Positions 34,783-43,552 of a stretch of 64,000 nt of DNA are shown here, piece by piece; position 1 is the stretch's first letter, and each line of letters opens with the position of its first letter. The translations under genes and the position numbers were made by a program. The stretch is taken from NCBI GenBank assembly GCA_014490595.1, contig CP061031.1:310001-374000 (forward strand). Direction: 5' to 3'. Source of the DNA: Corynebacterium wankanglinii. Its GTDB lineage: Bacteria; Actinomycetota; Actinomycetes; Mycobacteriales; Mycobacteriaceae. Under the pieces are notes generated by a model that saw nothing but the letters and a program-made list of their open reading frames with translations, was not told the DNA's origin and searched no databases.

Positions 34783-36861
34783 ATGACTACCTCTATTTCC
34801 GGTCTTTCCGGGGCTCAGGGTTCCAACGGCGGCGAGCAAACCTCCGCTGGGGCGAAGGGCCAGCAGCGCCCCGGCGAGTTCCGTCAGCCTGAGTCCGCCG
34901 CCGCCGGCGTGACGCCGGGTAACGTCCTCGAGTCCAACGAGCCGAACCGCGACGAGGTTCGGATGAAAGACATGTGGCAGTACCAGAAGGACCACATGAA
35001 CCTGGTCTCGCCGTTGAACCGCCGCAAGTTCACCGTTCTGGTGGTGGGCACCGGCCTGTCCGGCGGTGCCGCCGCCGCCGCTTTGGGTGAGCTGGGCTAC
35101 AATGTCAAGGCCTTCACCTACCACGACGCTCCGCGCCGTGCTCACTCGATCGCGGCCCAGGGTGGCGTGAACTCCGCTCGCGGCAAGAAGGTGGACAACG
35201 ACGGCGCGTACCGCCACACCAAGGACACCGTCAAGGGCGGCGACTACCGCTGCCGCGAGTCCGACTGCTGGCGCTTGGCCGTCGAGTCCGTCCGCGTCAT
35301 CGACCACATGAACGCCATCGGCGCGCCGTTCGCCCGTGAGTACGGCGGCACGCTGGCCACCCGCTCCTTCGGTGGTGTGCAGGTCTCGCGCACCTACTAC
35401 ACCCGCGGTCAAACAGGCCAGCAGCTGCAGCTTTCGACGGCGTCCTCGCTGCAGCGTCAGATCCACCTGGGCAACGTGGAGATCTTCACCCACCACGACC
35501 TGATGGACCTGATCATCACCGAGAAGGACGGCAAGAAGCACTGCGAAGGCATTGTCACCCGCAACCTCATCACCGGTGAGATCGCGCCGTTTACCGGCCA
35601 CGCCGTCATCCTCGCCACCGGCGGGTACGGCAACGTGTACCACAAGACCACGTTGGCGAAGAACTCCAACTCCTCGGCCATGATGCGTGCGTACGAGCGC
35701 GGTGCCTACCTGGCGTCCCCGTGCTTCGTGCAGTTCCACCCGACCGGCCTGCCGGTCAACGCGAAGTGGCAGGCGAAGACGACGCTGATGTCCGAGTCCC
35801 TGCGTAACGACGGCCGCATTTGGACGCCGAAGGAAAAGGGCGACGATCGCGCCCCGAACGAGATCCCCGATGAGGAGCGCGACTACTTCCTGGAGCGCCG
35901 CTACCCGGCCTTCGGCAACCTCGTGCCCCGCGACGTGGCGTCCCGTGCAATCTCCCAGCAGCTCAACGCCGGTTACGGCGTCGGCCCGCTGCACAATTCC
36001 GCGTACCTGGACTTCTCCGACGCCATCGAGCGTCTCGGCGAGGACACCATCCGCGAGCGATACTCGAACCTCTTCGAGATGTACGAGGACTCCACCGGTG
36101 AGGACCCGTACAAGGAGCCGATGCGCATCGCCCCGACCGTCCACTTCACCATGGGCGGCCTGTGGACGGACTTCAACGAGATGACCTCCATCGACGGCCT
36201 CTTCGCCGCCGGTGAGTGCTCCTGGACGTACCACGGCGCGAACCGCCTGGGTGCCAACTCGCTGCTGTCCGCGTCTGTGGACGGCTGGTTCACCCTGCCG
36301 TTTACGGTGCCCAACTACCTCGCTGACCACCTCGGCGAGGAGGTGCTGCCGGAAGATTCCCGGGAAGCACAGGACGCGGTGGCTGAGGTCACCGAGCGCA
36401 TCGAGCGCATCATGTCCATCCGCGGCCCGGAACCGCACGGCCCGGAGCACTTCCACGAGCAGCTCGGAGACATCCTCTACGAGCACTGTGGCGTGTCCCG
36501 CACTGTGGAGGGCCTGGAGGAGGGCATCCGCAAGATCCGTGCCCTGCGCGAGGACTTCTGGACCAACATCTCCATCCCTGGTTCCCCGAACGACATGAAC
36601 CAGACCCTCGAGGCCGCACTGCGCCTCGTCGACTACATCAACCTCGGCGAGCTCATGTGCATCGACGCTCTGGACCGCGACGAGTCCTGCGGTGCCCACT
36701 ACCGCATGGATCACCTCACCGACGACGGCGAGGCAGAGCGTGACGACGACAACTGGTGCTTCGTGTCGGCTTGGGAGCCGGCCGGTGAAGGCCAGTTCAT
36801 CCGCCACGCAGAACCCCTGCACTTTGATTCGATCCCGCTGATGGCAAGGAACTACAAGTAA
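34783..36861 (+). CDS. sdhA: Succinate dehydrogenase flavoprotein subunit
   Basis: 692 residues. An N-terminal unstructured Gly/Ser-rich stretch of about 50 residues precedes the FAD-binding VLVVGTGLSGGAAAAALGEL; the covalent-flavin histidine lies in RRAHSIAAQGGVNSA, and FVQFHPTGLP, PTVHFTMGGLW and HGANRLGANSLL are the conserved substrate and FAD motifs. Oxidises succinate to fumarate. ATG follows AGGAG. Its stop overlaps the sdhB start (TAATG). Confidence 0.96.
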   Translation: MTTSISGLSGAQGSNGGEQTSAGAKGQQRPGEFRQPESAAAGVTPGNVLESNEPNRDEVRMKDMWQYQKDHMNLVSPLNRRKFTVLVVGTGLSGGAAAAALGELGYNVKAFTYHDAPRRAHSIAAQGGVNSARGKKVDNDGAYRHTKDTVKGGDYRCRESDCWRLAVESVRVIDHMNAIGAPFAREYGGTLATRSFGGVQVSRTYYTRGQTGQQLQLSTASSLQRQIHLGNVEIFTHHDLMDLIITEKDGKKHCEGIVTRNLITGEIAPFTGHAVILATGGYGNVYHKTTLAKNSNSSAMMRAYERGAYLASPCFVQFHPTGLPVNAKWQAKTTLMSESLRNDGRIWTPKEKGDDRAPNEIPDEERDYFLERRYPAFGNLVPRDVASRAISQQLNAGYGVGPLHNSAYLDFSDAIERLGEDTIRERYSNLFEMYEDSTGEDPYKEPMRIAPTVHFTMGGLWTDFNEMTSIDGLFAAGECSWTYHGANRLGANSLLSASVDGWFTLPFTVPNYLADHLGEEVLPEDSREAQDAVAEVTERIERIMSIRGPEPHGPEHFHEQLGDILYEHCGVSRTVEGLEEGIRKIRALREDFWTNISIPGSPNDMNQTLEAALRLVDYINLGELMCIDALDRDESCGAHYRMDHLTDDGEAERDDDNWCFVSAWEPAGEGQFIRHAEPLHFDSIPLMARNYK

Positions 36862-37610
36862 TGAAACTGACACTTGAAATCTGGCGCCAGGCTGGTCCTG
36901 ACACCGAGGGCAGCTTCGAGACCGTTCAGGTCGATGACGCTGTGGAGCAGATGTCCATCCTGGAGCTGCTCGACCACGTGAACGCGACCTACGTCGAGCA
37001 GGGCAAGGAGCCGTTCGTCTTCGCGTCTGACTGCCGCGAAGGTATCTGTGGCACCTGTGGCGTGTCCGTGAACGGCCGCCCGCACGGTGCAGGCCAGAAC
37101 ACCACCGCATGTCTGCAGCGCCTGTTCAACTACAAAGACGGCGACACCCTGAAGATCGAGCCGTTCCGCTCCGGCGCGTTCCCGGTGATCAAGGACCTTG
37201 CCGTAGACCGCTCCGCGCTGGACCGCGTGATGCAGCAGGGCGGCTACGTCTCGGTCAACGCTGGCACCGCGCCGGACGCGGACACGCTTGCTGTGAACCA
37301 CCACGACGCGGAGACCGCGCTCGACTACGCCGCCTGCATCGGCTGCGGCGCGTGTGTGGCTGCGTGCCCGAACGGTGCCGCGCACCTGTTCACCGGCGCG
37401 AAGCTGAAGCACCTCAAGCTGCTTCCGCTGGGCAAGCAGGAGCGCTCCCGCCGTGCACGCAAGATGGTCGACGAGCTGGAAACCAACTTCGGCCACTGCT
37501 CGCTCTACGGCGAGTGCGCCGACGTGTGCCCGGCCGGCATTCCGCTCGATGCGGTCGGCGCCATCAACGCCGAGCGCGCCCGCGCTGCCTTCAAGGGCGG
37601 CGACGACTAG
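36861..37610 (+). CDS. sdhB: Succinate dehydrogenase iron-sulfur subunit
   Basis: 249 residues. 2Fe-2S ligands in CREGICGTCG and a later TTACLQ cysteine; further clusters in CIGCGACVAACPN and CSLYGECADVCPAGI. Carries electrons from the flavin to the cytochrome b subunit. The overlap with sdhA keeps subunit ratios coupled. Confidence 0.96.
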   Translation: MKLTLEIWRQAGPDTEGSFETVQVDDAVEQMSILELLDHVNATYVEQGKEPFVFASDCREGICGTCGVSVNGRPHGAGQNTTACLQRLFNYKDGDTLKIEPFRSGAFPVIKDLAVDRSALDRVMQQGGYVSVNAGTAPDADTLAVNHHDAETALDYAACIGCGACVAACPNGAAHLFTGAKLKHLKLLPLGKQERSRRARKMVDELETNFGHCSLYGECADVCPAGIPLDAVGAINAERARAAFKGGDD

Positions 37611-37684
37611 GCCTGTCGTATACTCGAACCATCGCAGCAGCTCGAGCTGCCGCCCCACAGAAGCTGAAGAAGGAAACAGAAACA

Positions 37685-38053
37685 ATGGGTTCCACCGCAG
37701 TTGCAGACATTCGCAACGAGTCCTACCCGGAGTACACCGGCCGTATTGATGACACGTACATCGAGGGCTACGACCCGGTATCCCTGGGCGCGCCGCACGC
37801 TTCGCTGTCGCGCATTAAAACCTGGGTTGCTATGGGTCTGATCCTGGCCACCCTCTTCGGCATCGGTCTGGCCGTGTGGGGTGCTGGCGCGATGATCTAC
37901 GGTTTCGGCTCCCAGACCCACGATCTGGCTCAGCGCCTCCTGATCCTGGGTGTTGCCGAGGCAGTTATCACAGCCGCGCTCGGCGGCATCCTTATCGCCG
38001 CGGGCCGAAAGGACTACAAGGCGTACCGTAAGCGCACCGGCCGTCGGAATTAG
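37685..38053 (+). CDS. Small membrane protein at the end of the sdh operon
   Basis: 122 residues from ATG 37685, which follows AAGGAAAC. N-terminal ~40 residues polar, then two hydrophobic helices (TWVAMGLILATLFGIGLAVW and the AEAVITAALGGILIAAG region), and a basic tail RKDYKAYRKRTGRRN. The same kind of gene follows sdhB in C. glutamicum. Function unknown. An internal TATACT at 37619-37624 could serve as an extra promoter. A strong terminator follows. Confidence 0.8.
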   Translation: MGSTAVADIRNESYPEYTGRIDDTYIEGYDPVSLGAPHASLSRIKTWVAMGLILATLFGIGLAVWGAGAMIYGFGSQTHDLAQRLLILGVAEAVITAALGGILIAAGRKDYKAYRKRTGRRN

Positions 38054-38079
38054 CTCTCACCGGCCCGCTGGCTGAAGCA

Positions 38080-38113
38080 AAACGCCCCCTCCACCTGCGG
38101 AGGGGGCGTTTTT
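38080..38113 (+). terminator. Intrinsic terminator of the sdh operon
   Basis: Stem AAACGCCCCCTCC/GGAGGGGGCGTTT, loop ACCTGC, ending in five T. Confidence 0.93.
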
Positions 38114-38149
38114 CGTGCGCGTGTCGGCACGCCTGCTTTAATCGAGGGC

Positions 38150-39433
38150 ATGAGCGAGCAGCTTTCCATGATGCCCACCCCGAGCAACGAGGCCGAGCGC
38201 CGTCGTGTCTTGCACCGCCACAAGGTAGCGGTGACGAGCCTGCTTGCGCTGATGGCGGTCATCTTCATCGCCTGCTCATGGGCGCAGTCCCGGGGAAACG
38301 GTGCTGCGTGGATCGGCTATGTCCGGGCCGCTGCGGAGGCAGGCATGGTCGGCGGTTTGGCGGACTGGTTTGCTGTGACAGCGTTGTTTAAATATCCGAT
38401 GGGCATTCCTATCCCGCACACGGCCATCATCCCGAACAAAAAAGACCAGGTCGCCGGGGTGCTCAGCGACTTTGTTAGCGAGAACTTCCTCAACGCCCGC
38501 ACGATCACGGATAAAGTCATGGCCGCCGGCATCCCGGAGCGTGTGGGCCGCTGGCTTGCGCAACCGGAGAACGCTGGGCGGGTCAGCGAGGAGGCCGGCA
38601 AATTCACGGTGCGCATGGTCGAGGGGATCGACCCCGCAGAGGCGGAGGGCTTCATCAACACCCAGCTGATAGACAGGCTGGCGGAGCCGATTTGGGCGCC
38701 GCCACTCGGGCGGACGCTGGAGGGCCTGATCGCGGACGGCAAGGTGGAGCCTGTGGTGGACGACATCGTCGTCTGGGCTCGCCGCAAGGTCGACGGCATG
38801 GAGGGCACCGTGGTCACCATGATCGACGAGCGCATGCCCCGCTGGGCGCCCCGCTTTGCCAAAGAGCTTGTGGGCCAGCGGGTGTACGACGAGATGGTCG
38901 CGTTCATGGAGGACGTCGACACCGACGAGCAGCATGAAGCGCGGCGCGCGATCCGCCGCCAGATCACCCAATTCGCACAGGACCTGCAGTTCGATGGGGA
39001 TATGATCTCGCGGGTGGAGGCGCTGAAGAACGACGTCATGGGCTCGGCGGCGGTCACTTCGGCCGCAGGGGGTATCTGGGAGCAGCTCTCGGAGGCGCTC
39101 GTCGCTCAGGCATCGGATGCGGAGAGCGCGTTGCGCCGCAAGGCAGCGGCGTCCGCGCGCGAGTGGGGCCAGAAGCTTGTGGATGACCCTTCGGTTCGCG
39201 CCGATGCGGAGCGGACGCTGGAGAAGATCACCCACTTCGCCGCGGAGAACGGCGCGGACCAGATCGTCGGCATCATCGCCGAGACGATCGAGCGCTGGGA
39301 CGGCGAGGAAGCGGCGGACAAGATCGAGCTCATGGTGGGCAAGGATCTGCAGTTCATCCGCTTGAACGGCACAATCGTCGGTGCACTCGCCGGCTTAGCT
39401 ATTTACACTGTGTCCCAACTGCTGTTCTACTAA
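38150..39433 (+). CDS. DUF445 family membrane protein
   Basis: 427 residues. An N-terminal hydrophobic helix (VTSLLALMAVIFIACSWA), the family signature EAGMVGGLADWFAVTALFKY, and PIPHTAIIPNKKDQVAGVLSD, a long helical middle region, and a C-terminal helix (TIVGALAGLAIYTVSQLLFY). Role unknown across the family. ATG lies 7 nt downstream of TTTAAT, indicating a leaderless message. Heads a three-gene run with the two small genes that follow. Confidence 0.9.
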   Translation: MSEQLSMMPTPSNEAERRRVLHRHKVAVTSLLALMAVIFIACSWAQSRGNGAAWIGYVRAAAEAGMVGGLADWFAVTALFKYPMGIPIPHTAIIPNKKDQVAGVLSDFVSENFLNARTITDKVMAAGIPERVGRWLAQPENAGRVSEEAGKFTVRMVEGIDPAEAEGFINTQLIDRLAEPIWAPPLGRTLEGLIADGKVEPVVDDIVVWARRKVDGMEGTVVTMIDERMPRWAPRFAKELVGQRVYDEMVAFMEDVDTDEQHEARRAIRRQITQFAQDLQFDGDMISRVEALKNDVMGSAAVTSAAGGIWEQLSEALVAQASDAESALRRKAAASAREWGQKLVDDPSVRADAERTLEKITHFAAENGADQIVGIIAETIERWDGEEAADKIELMVGKDLQFIRLNGTIVGALAGLAIYTVSQLLFY

Positions 39434-39448
39434 CACAAGGAGCGAAAA

Positions 39449-40006
39449 ATGACCGACAACACGTTTGACAAGCAGACCGGTGATGAGGGGGAGGTGCGCA
39501 ACAACCTGCGCGAGGCGGGTGACGCACTTCTCGCGGCCGGATCCGCCATCGGTGCTGCGCTGAGCAAGGCCACCGGCGAGCTTTCAGACCGGTTGAAGAT
39601 GGCCACCGAGGACGCGCGACAGAACCTCAACGCCGCGACCACCGAGGGTGAGGTACGGGGTGCCGCGTCCAGCTTCGCGGATGAGGCGGAGCGGGTATTC
39701 AATAATTTCCGCGAGCGTGACTTGCAGTTCACGGACGATGTGAAGGCGAAGGTGCGCAGCACCATCGAGGATGCGCGCACGTCTTTCAACGAGCGCCTGG
39801 AAAACACCCAGACTGAGGGGATCGAGGGCACCGTGGAGGACCTGCGTTCCCGGTTCAACGGCCTGGTGGAGCGGATTCAGGACCAGTTCGCCGGAGAGAA
39901 GCGCGACGACGATATCATCGACGGCGAAATTGTCGATAATGCTGGCACCGGCGCAACCGGCGCTCGTGCAACCGATGCGACTGTGAACGTCGAGGACCTG
40001 AAGTAG
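39449..40006 (+). CDS. Corynebacterial helical protein, apolipoprotein-like
   Basis: 185 residues, ATG after AAGGAGCG. Mostly amphipathic helix with repeated acidic/basic patterns (REAGDALLAAGSAIGAALSK, FADEAERVFNNFRERDLQFT), an acidic patch DDDIIDGEIVD and a low-complexity TGATGARATDATV end. No membrane helix or signal peptide. Conserved-looking in corynebacteria next to DUF445; function unknown, possibly membrane-surface association. Confidence 0.75.
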   Translation: MTDNTFDKQTGDEGEVRNNLREAGDALLAAGSAIGAALSKATGELSDRLKMATEDARQNLNAATTEGEVRGAASSFADEAERVFNNFRERDLQFTDDVKAKVRSTIEDARTSFNERLENTQTEGIEGTVEDLRSRFNGLVERIQDQFAGEKRDDDIIDGEIVDNAGTGATGARATDATVNVEDLK

Positions 40007-40011
40007 GAGCC

Positions 40012-40326
40012 ATGGATACCGCCACCGTCAGCCACATCAACCAGATCATGTTGATCCCGTCGCGTGCGGGCATGGTGCTCATGCTGCTGGTGGGCATTGC
40101 CGGCATCGTCGGGGCGGTCATGGCCGGGACTACCCGCGCAGACGCGTTCGAGGCCGCTAACCGTCAGTCCAAGGGGGCCTGGGTGGGCATCCTGGTTCTG
40201 GCGGCCCTGGCGTGCCTGCTGCGCTTCCCCTTCATCGCATGGTTCGGCGCGGTGGCAATCGGCATCTACTTCTTCGATGTTCGCCCGCAGATACAGCGCA
40301 TCCTGGGAGGCAATGCCGGCTGGTAG
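40012..40326 (+). CDS. DUF2516 family membrane protein
   Basis: 104 residues with two or three hydrophobic helices (LMLLVGIAGIVGAVMA, VGILVLAALACLLRFPFIAW) and a YFFDVRPQIQRI tail characteristic of DUF2516. Starts 5 bp after the previous stop and is in the same operon. Function unknown. Confidence 0.85.
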   Translation: MDTATVSHINQIMLIPSRAGMVLMLLVGIAGIVGAVMAGTTRADAFEAANRQSKGAWVGILVLAALACLLRFPFIAWFGAVAIGIYFFDVRPQIQRILGGNAGW

Positions 40327-40354
40327 ACAGCCCGGTAGACAGCCCAGCAGATAG

Positions 40355-41128
40355 CTAGGACTGGTAGCTGAGCTCGTTGCTCGGCTGGGTCTGCTCCAGC
40401 GAGTCGCTTTGCTGCATCTGTTGCAGTTCGGAGAAGTTGACGTCGCTGCCCGCCACGCTCACTCGGAGGCCGCCGGGGATGACGGTGAAATCTTCCACGT
40501 TCATCCCGCCGGTGGCCTCTTGCGCGACACCTTCGGACATGGCGGAACTGATCGCCTGGGCGACCTCGTCGGGCAGCTCGAATCCGAACAGCTCGGTGCT
40601 GCGCGCCTGGAAGGTCAGCTGGCCGTCCTGCATCACCGGTTGCAGCTCGATGCCCGCCGCGCCGGAGGTGAACACGATGGTGAATGTTCCGGCGTCCTCG
40701 TTGGAGGTCACGTCTGACACGGTGATCACGTTGGCGAGGAAGCTATCGCCGATTTGCTGCTGTAGCTGCTGGTTCAGCATCGCGCGTACGAAGTCGTTCG
40801 GGAGCTCCGTGGTCAGCCGCAGCGATTCTGCCACGGGCTCGCCGCCGTTGAGCCGTACGTTATCCATGTCCACCACGGACGCTGGGGTGCCGGAGATCTG
40901 GTCCCCGTTGATCGTGAGGTCGGACTGTTGGTCCACGGTCATGTGGGGGAACTTGCCGCCGAGCAGGCCGATGGTGACGGGGCTGGTGCCGAAAGACACC
41001 GAGGTGCCTTCTGGCGCCTGAGCGGTGACTTGCTTTGCCACGAACGTGCGGATGCCTACTTCCGCGAGCGCGAAGAGGAGCAGCACCGCGGCGACGATTG
41101 AAAGGGCGACTTTCCACGCTGTTTTCAT
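40355..41128 (-). CDS. LmeA family phospholipid-binding protein (DUF2993)
   Basis: 257 residues. One N-terminal signal-anchor helix (VALSIVAAVLLLFALAEVGI), then a beta-rich periplasmic domain with SPVTIGLLGGKFPHMTVDQQ, typical of LmeA/DUF2993, which in mycobacteria supports lipomannan elongation. ATG lies 7 nt after TAGACT on the minus strand, a leaderless arrangement. Convergent with the DUF445 operon. Confidence 0.85.
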   Translation of the reverse strand: MKTAWKVALSIVAAVLLLFALAEVGIRTFVAKQVTAQAPEGTSVSFGTSPVTIGLLGGKFPHMTVDQQSDLTINGDQISGTPASVVDMDNVRLNGGEPVAESLRLTTELPNDFVRAMLNQQLQQQIGDSFLANVITVSDVTSNEDAGTFTIVFTSGAAGIELQPVMQDGQLTFQARSTELFGFELPDEVAQAISSAMSEGVAQEATGGMNVEDFTVIPGGLRVSVAGSDVNFSELQQMQQSDSLEQTQPSNELSYQS

Positions 41129-41138
41129 GCGGGACAGT

Positions 41139-41807
41139 CTACGAAGTGGGTGCGACTGCCAGCCAATTCACAGTCACCGTGTTGTCCTGCGTTCTTCGTC
41201 GCTGGGGAGCGACCGGCCAGGTCCTAGCCAGCTCCTCCAGTGCGTGGCGCCACCGCACGCGCGGGCCGTGGGGCTCCCAGCCGCTGGCCCGGTCCCATGC
41301 GGCATCCGCGTCGGCGAGAAAATCGTGGATGGGCTCACCCGGCACGTTGCGGTGGATGAGCGCTTTGGGCAGCCGCTCCGCCACGTCGCTGGGTTTCGCG
41401 GTGTGGCGCGGGTCCCAGCTCAGGGTGAGGGTTTGGGGACCGGAGGCGTCGATAAGCAGCCATGCGCACCGCCTGCCGAGCTCGTCGCAGGTGCCCTCGA
41501 TGAACACCCCGCCCGGCGCTAAGCGCTCGCTGACGGTGCGCCACACGTCCGGGACCTGGTCCACGTCGTACTGGCGCAGCACGTTGAAGGCGCGCACGAT
41601 GTGGGGGCGGTAGCCGGCGAGCTCGAAGCCGCCGAGCTCGAAGCGCACGCCGTCGCGCGGCGGGAGGACACGGGACGGGTCGATCTCTAGGCCCACGACC
41701 TCGATGTCGGGGCGGATCTGGCGCAGCCACCCCGCCCACTCCACGGTGGTGGTGTGGGATGCGCCGTAGCCCACGTCCACCGCCAGCGGCTGGGTAGCCG
41801 AGCGCAA
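41139..41807 (-). CDS. SAM-dependent methyltransferase-like protein, true start unclear
   Basis: 222 residues from the first standard start (TTG 41807). The Rossmann start VDVGYGASHTTTVEWAGWL, VVGLEIDPSRVLPPRDGVRF and LAPGGVFIEGTCDELGRR fit a class I methyltransferase. The frame remains open upstream to about 41960 with protein-like sequence (PHYHNLRATPSAAGKPYGVI, then RGTTGINRLRRSDRW), but no ATG, GTG or TTG. The only plausible start there is ATT at 41948, overlapping the stop of the DUF2505 gene. Either a rare ATT start is used or a base is wrong. Substrate unknown. Confidence 0.75.
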   Translation of the reverse strand: MRSATQPLAVDVGYGASHTTTVEWAGWLRQIRPDIEVVGLEIDPSRVLPPRDGVRFELGGFELAGYRPHIVRAFNVLRQYDVDQVPDVWRTVSERLAPGGVFIEGTCDELGRRCAWLLIDASGPQTLTLSWDPRHTAKPSDVAERLPKALIHRNVPGEPIHDFLADADAAWDRASGWEPHGPRVRWRHALEELARTWPVAPQRRRTQDNTVTVNWLAVAPTS

Positions 41808-41947
41808 CAGCGACTGGACCTGCGGGTTGAAGCGGGTCCAGCGGTCCGACCTGCGCAGGCGGTTGATCCCCGTGGTGCCGCGGGTGATTACCCCGTAGGG
41901 CTTTCCCGCCGCGGACGGGGTGGCGCGCAGGTTGTGGTAGTGGGGAA

Positions 41948-42439
41948 TTAGAGGTTCTCGCTAATCCACTGCTCGGTGAGCTTGGCCTCGTTTTCCACGA
42001 TCTCCTCCAACGCGTCGGCCACCTTCGGCTCCAGCGCTGCGCCCATGAACGGGATGTTCACCTTTGCCTCGAGCTCGTAGTCCAGCTTGGTGTTCTCGCC
42101 GTCGCGGGTGGCGGTGTACTCGGCACCCAGGTCCACCGGGGTGCCCTTCACGTCGCCGGTCATGGTGTGATTGGCGGTGTCGCCCTCGAGCTCGCCGACG
42201 TGCACTACGCGCTTGAGCTTGAGGTCCTGGGACACCAGCGCCTGTGCGGCCTCCGGGAGGATGGACTTGGGCAGGATCTCAAACAGGGTGGCGGTGTTGT
42301 CCGCGAACTCGTTGAGCTCGCCCGGCTCCGGGGAGAGCTTTTCCGCGATGAACTCCCAGTACTCGCGGGTGCTGTACGCCTGCGCGACCTTCTCGATCGG
42401 CTGGTTGATGGTCACAGTGGTCTCACTACGTGCAGTCAT
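41948..42439 (-). CDS. DUF2505 family protein (START-like)
   Basis: 163 residues starting MTARSETTVTINQPIEKVAQ. The hydrophobic-strand/helix pattern with YSTREYWEFIAEKLSPEPGE and the C-terminal LEEIVENEAKLTEQWISENL helix fit DUF2505, a SRPBCC-like fold for hydrophobic ligands. ATG lies 7 nt after TAGTCT on the minus strand, so leaderless, only 24 bp from the divergent murB start. Ligand unknown. Confidence 0.88.
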   Translation of the reverse strand: MTARSETTVTINQPIEKVAQAYSTREYWEFIAEKLSPEPGELNEFADNTATLFEILPKSILPEAAQALVSQDLKLKRVVHVGELEGDTANHTMTGDVKGTPVDLGAEYTATRDGENTKLDYELEAKVNIPFMGAALEPKVADALEEIVENEAKLTEQWISENL

Positions 42440-42448
42440 GGGTCACAG

Positions 42449-42456
42449 ACTACCGT
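42449..42456. promoter_or_regulatory. Overlapping divergent -10 elements of DUF2505 gene and murB
   Basis: TACCGT (42451-42456, plus) lies 7 nt before the murB GTG, and TAGTCT on the minus strand (42454-42449) lies 7-9 nt before the DUF2505 ATG. The two -10 hexamers overlap, so the genes share a 24-bp interval and probably compete for polymerase. Confidence 0.6.
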
Positions 42457-42463
42457 TGTCCAC

Positions 42464-43465
42464 GTGACTGCCCCATCATTCGCCTCCCTGACCACACTGC
42501 GCGTCGGCGGCACGCCAGCCGCCGCTTACGAGTGCACGAGCGCAGAGCAGCTCGCGGACACCGTGGCTCGGCTCGACCGCGCGGGCACCCCGCTACTCGT
42601 CGTCGGCGGCGGTTCGAACCTTCTCGTCGCGGATGGCGAGCTCGACCTCGCTGCGGTACTCGTGCGCAACGAGGGCATCACGCTTGACGACGACCTCCGG
42701 CTCCGCATCCAAGCCGGCACCGAGTGGGACGCGGTGGTCGCGTACGCCGTGGAGCACGGCCTGGGCGGGATCGAGGCCCTGTCCGGCATCCCCGGCTCCG
42801 CTGGTGCGACCCCGGTGCAAAACGTGGGCGCCTACGGCTCGGAGATTGCGGACGTGCTCACCAGGGTTCGGCTGTGGAACCGCGAAACGGGTGTGGACGA
42901 GTGGGTGCCGGCCGAGTCGCTGGATTTGGCGTACCGCTACTCCAACCTGAAGTTCACCCGCCGCGCGGTGGTGCTGGAAATCGAGCTGCAGCTGCAGGAC
43001 ACCGATCTCTCCATCCCACTGCGCCACCTGGGCGGCGAGCGCGTGCCGTTGGCGAAGGCCCGCGAGTCTGTCCTGGAAACCCGGCGCGCCAAGGGCATGG
43101 TCCTGGACGCTGCCGACTACGACACGTGGTCCGCCGGATCGTTTTTCACCAACCCGGTGGTGCCGTCCGCCGTCGCGGATGAGATCGAAGCGGAGGTGGG
43201 CGAGGAACGCATGCCCCGTTTCCCTGCCGGCGACGGGCAGGAGAAGCTCTCGGCGGCCTGGCTTATCGAGCGCGCCGGCTGCCACCGCGGCTTTCCCGGG
43301 GAGGACGCCCCGGCGAGGCTGTCTACCAAGCACACCTTGGCGCTGACCAACCGCGGCCAGGCGCGCGCCGCGGACATAGCGGACCTGGCCCGCCGCGTGC
43401 AGGACCAGGTCCGCGGCGCGTTCGGCGTGGAGCTGCACCCCGAGCCCGTCTGGGTCGGGCTTTAG
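42464..43465 (+). CDS. murB: UDP-N-acetylenolpyruvoylglucosamine reductase
   Basis: 333 residues from GTG 42464 (TAPSFASLTTLRVGGTPAAA). FAD-binding VVGGGSNLLVADGEL, GLGGIEALSGIPGSAGATPVQNVGAYGSEI, and the catalytic serine region WSAGSFFTNP are diagnostic of type I MurB. Makes UDP-MurNAc for peptidoglycan. The long upstream in-frame extension overlaps the divergent gene and is rejected; a leaderless promoter fits the GTG. Confidence 0.95.
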   Translation: MTAPSFASLTTLRVGGTPAAAYECTSAEQLADTVARLDRAGTPLLVVGGGSNLLVADGELDLAAVLVRNEGITLDDDLRLRIQAGTEWDAVVAYAVEHGLGGIEALSGIPGSAGATPVQNVGAYGSEIADVLTRVRLWNRETGVDEWVPAESLDLAYRYSNLKFTRRAVVLEIELQLQDTDLSIPLRHLGGERVPLAKARESVLETRRAKGMVLDAADYDTWSAGSFFTNPVVPSAVADEIEAEVGEERMPRFPAGDGQEKLSAAWLIERAGCHRGFPGEDAPARLSTKHTLALTNRGQARAADIADLARRVQDQVRGAFGVELHPEPVWVGL

Positions 43466-43552
43466 GTATCGGGTTCTAGGCGTCTGCCTCTAGCCCGCGG
43501 CGGCTGCGGGGGAAGCCCTGGATCCACACGGGGCGGAAGCGGCGGCGGGGCT

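Noticed and set aside
34333..37110. 925-codon minus-strand ORF across sdhA
   Set aside because: Shadow of the sdhCAB genes; composition is typical of antisense translation in high-GC DNA.
42167..42463. N-terminal extension of murB
   Set aside because: Overlaps the divergent DUF2505 gene; the GTG at 42464 fits family length and promoter spacing.
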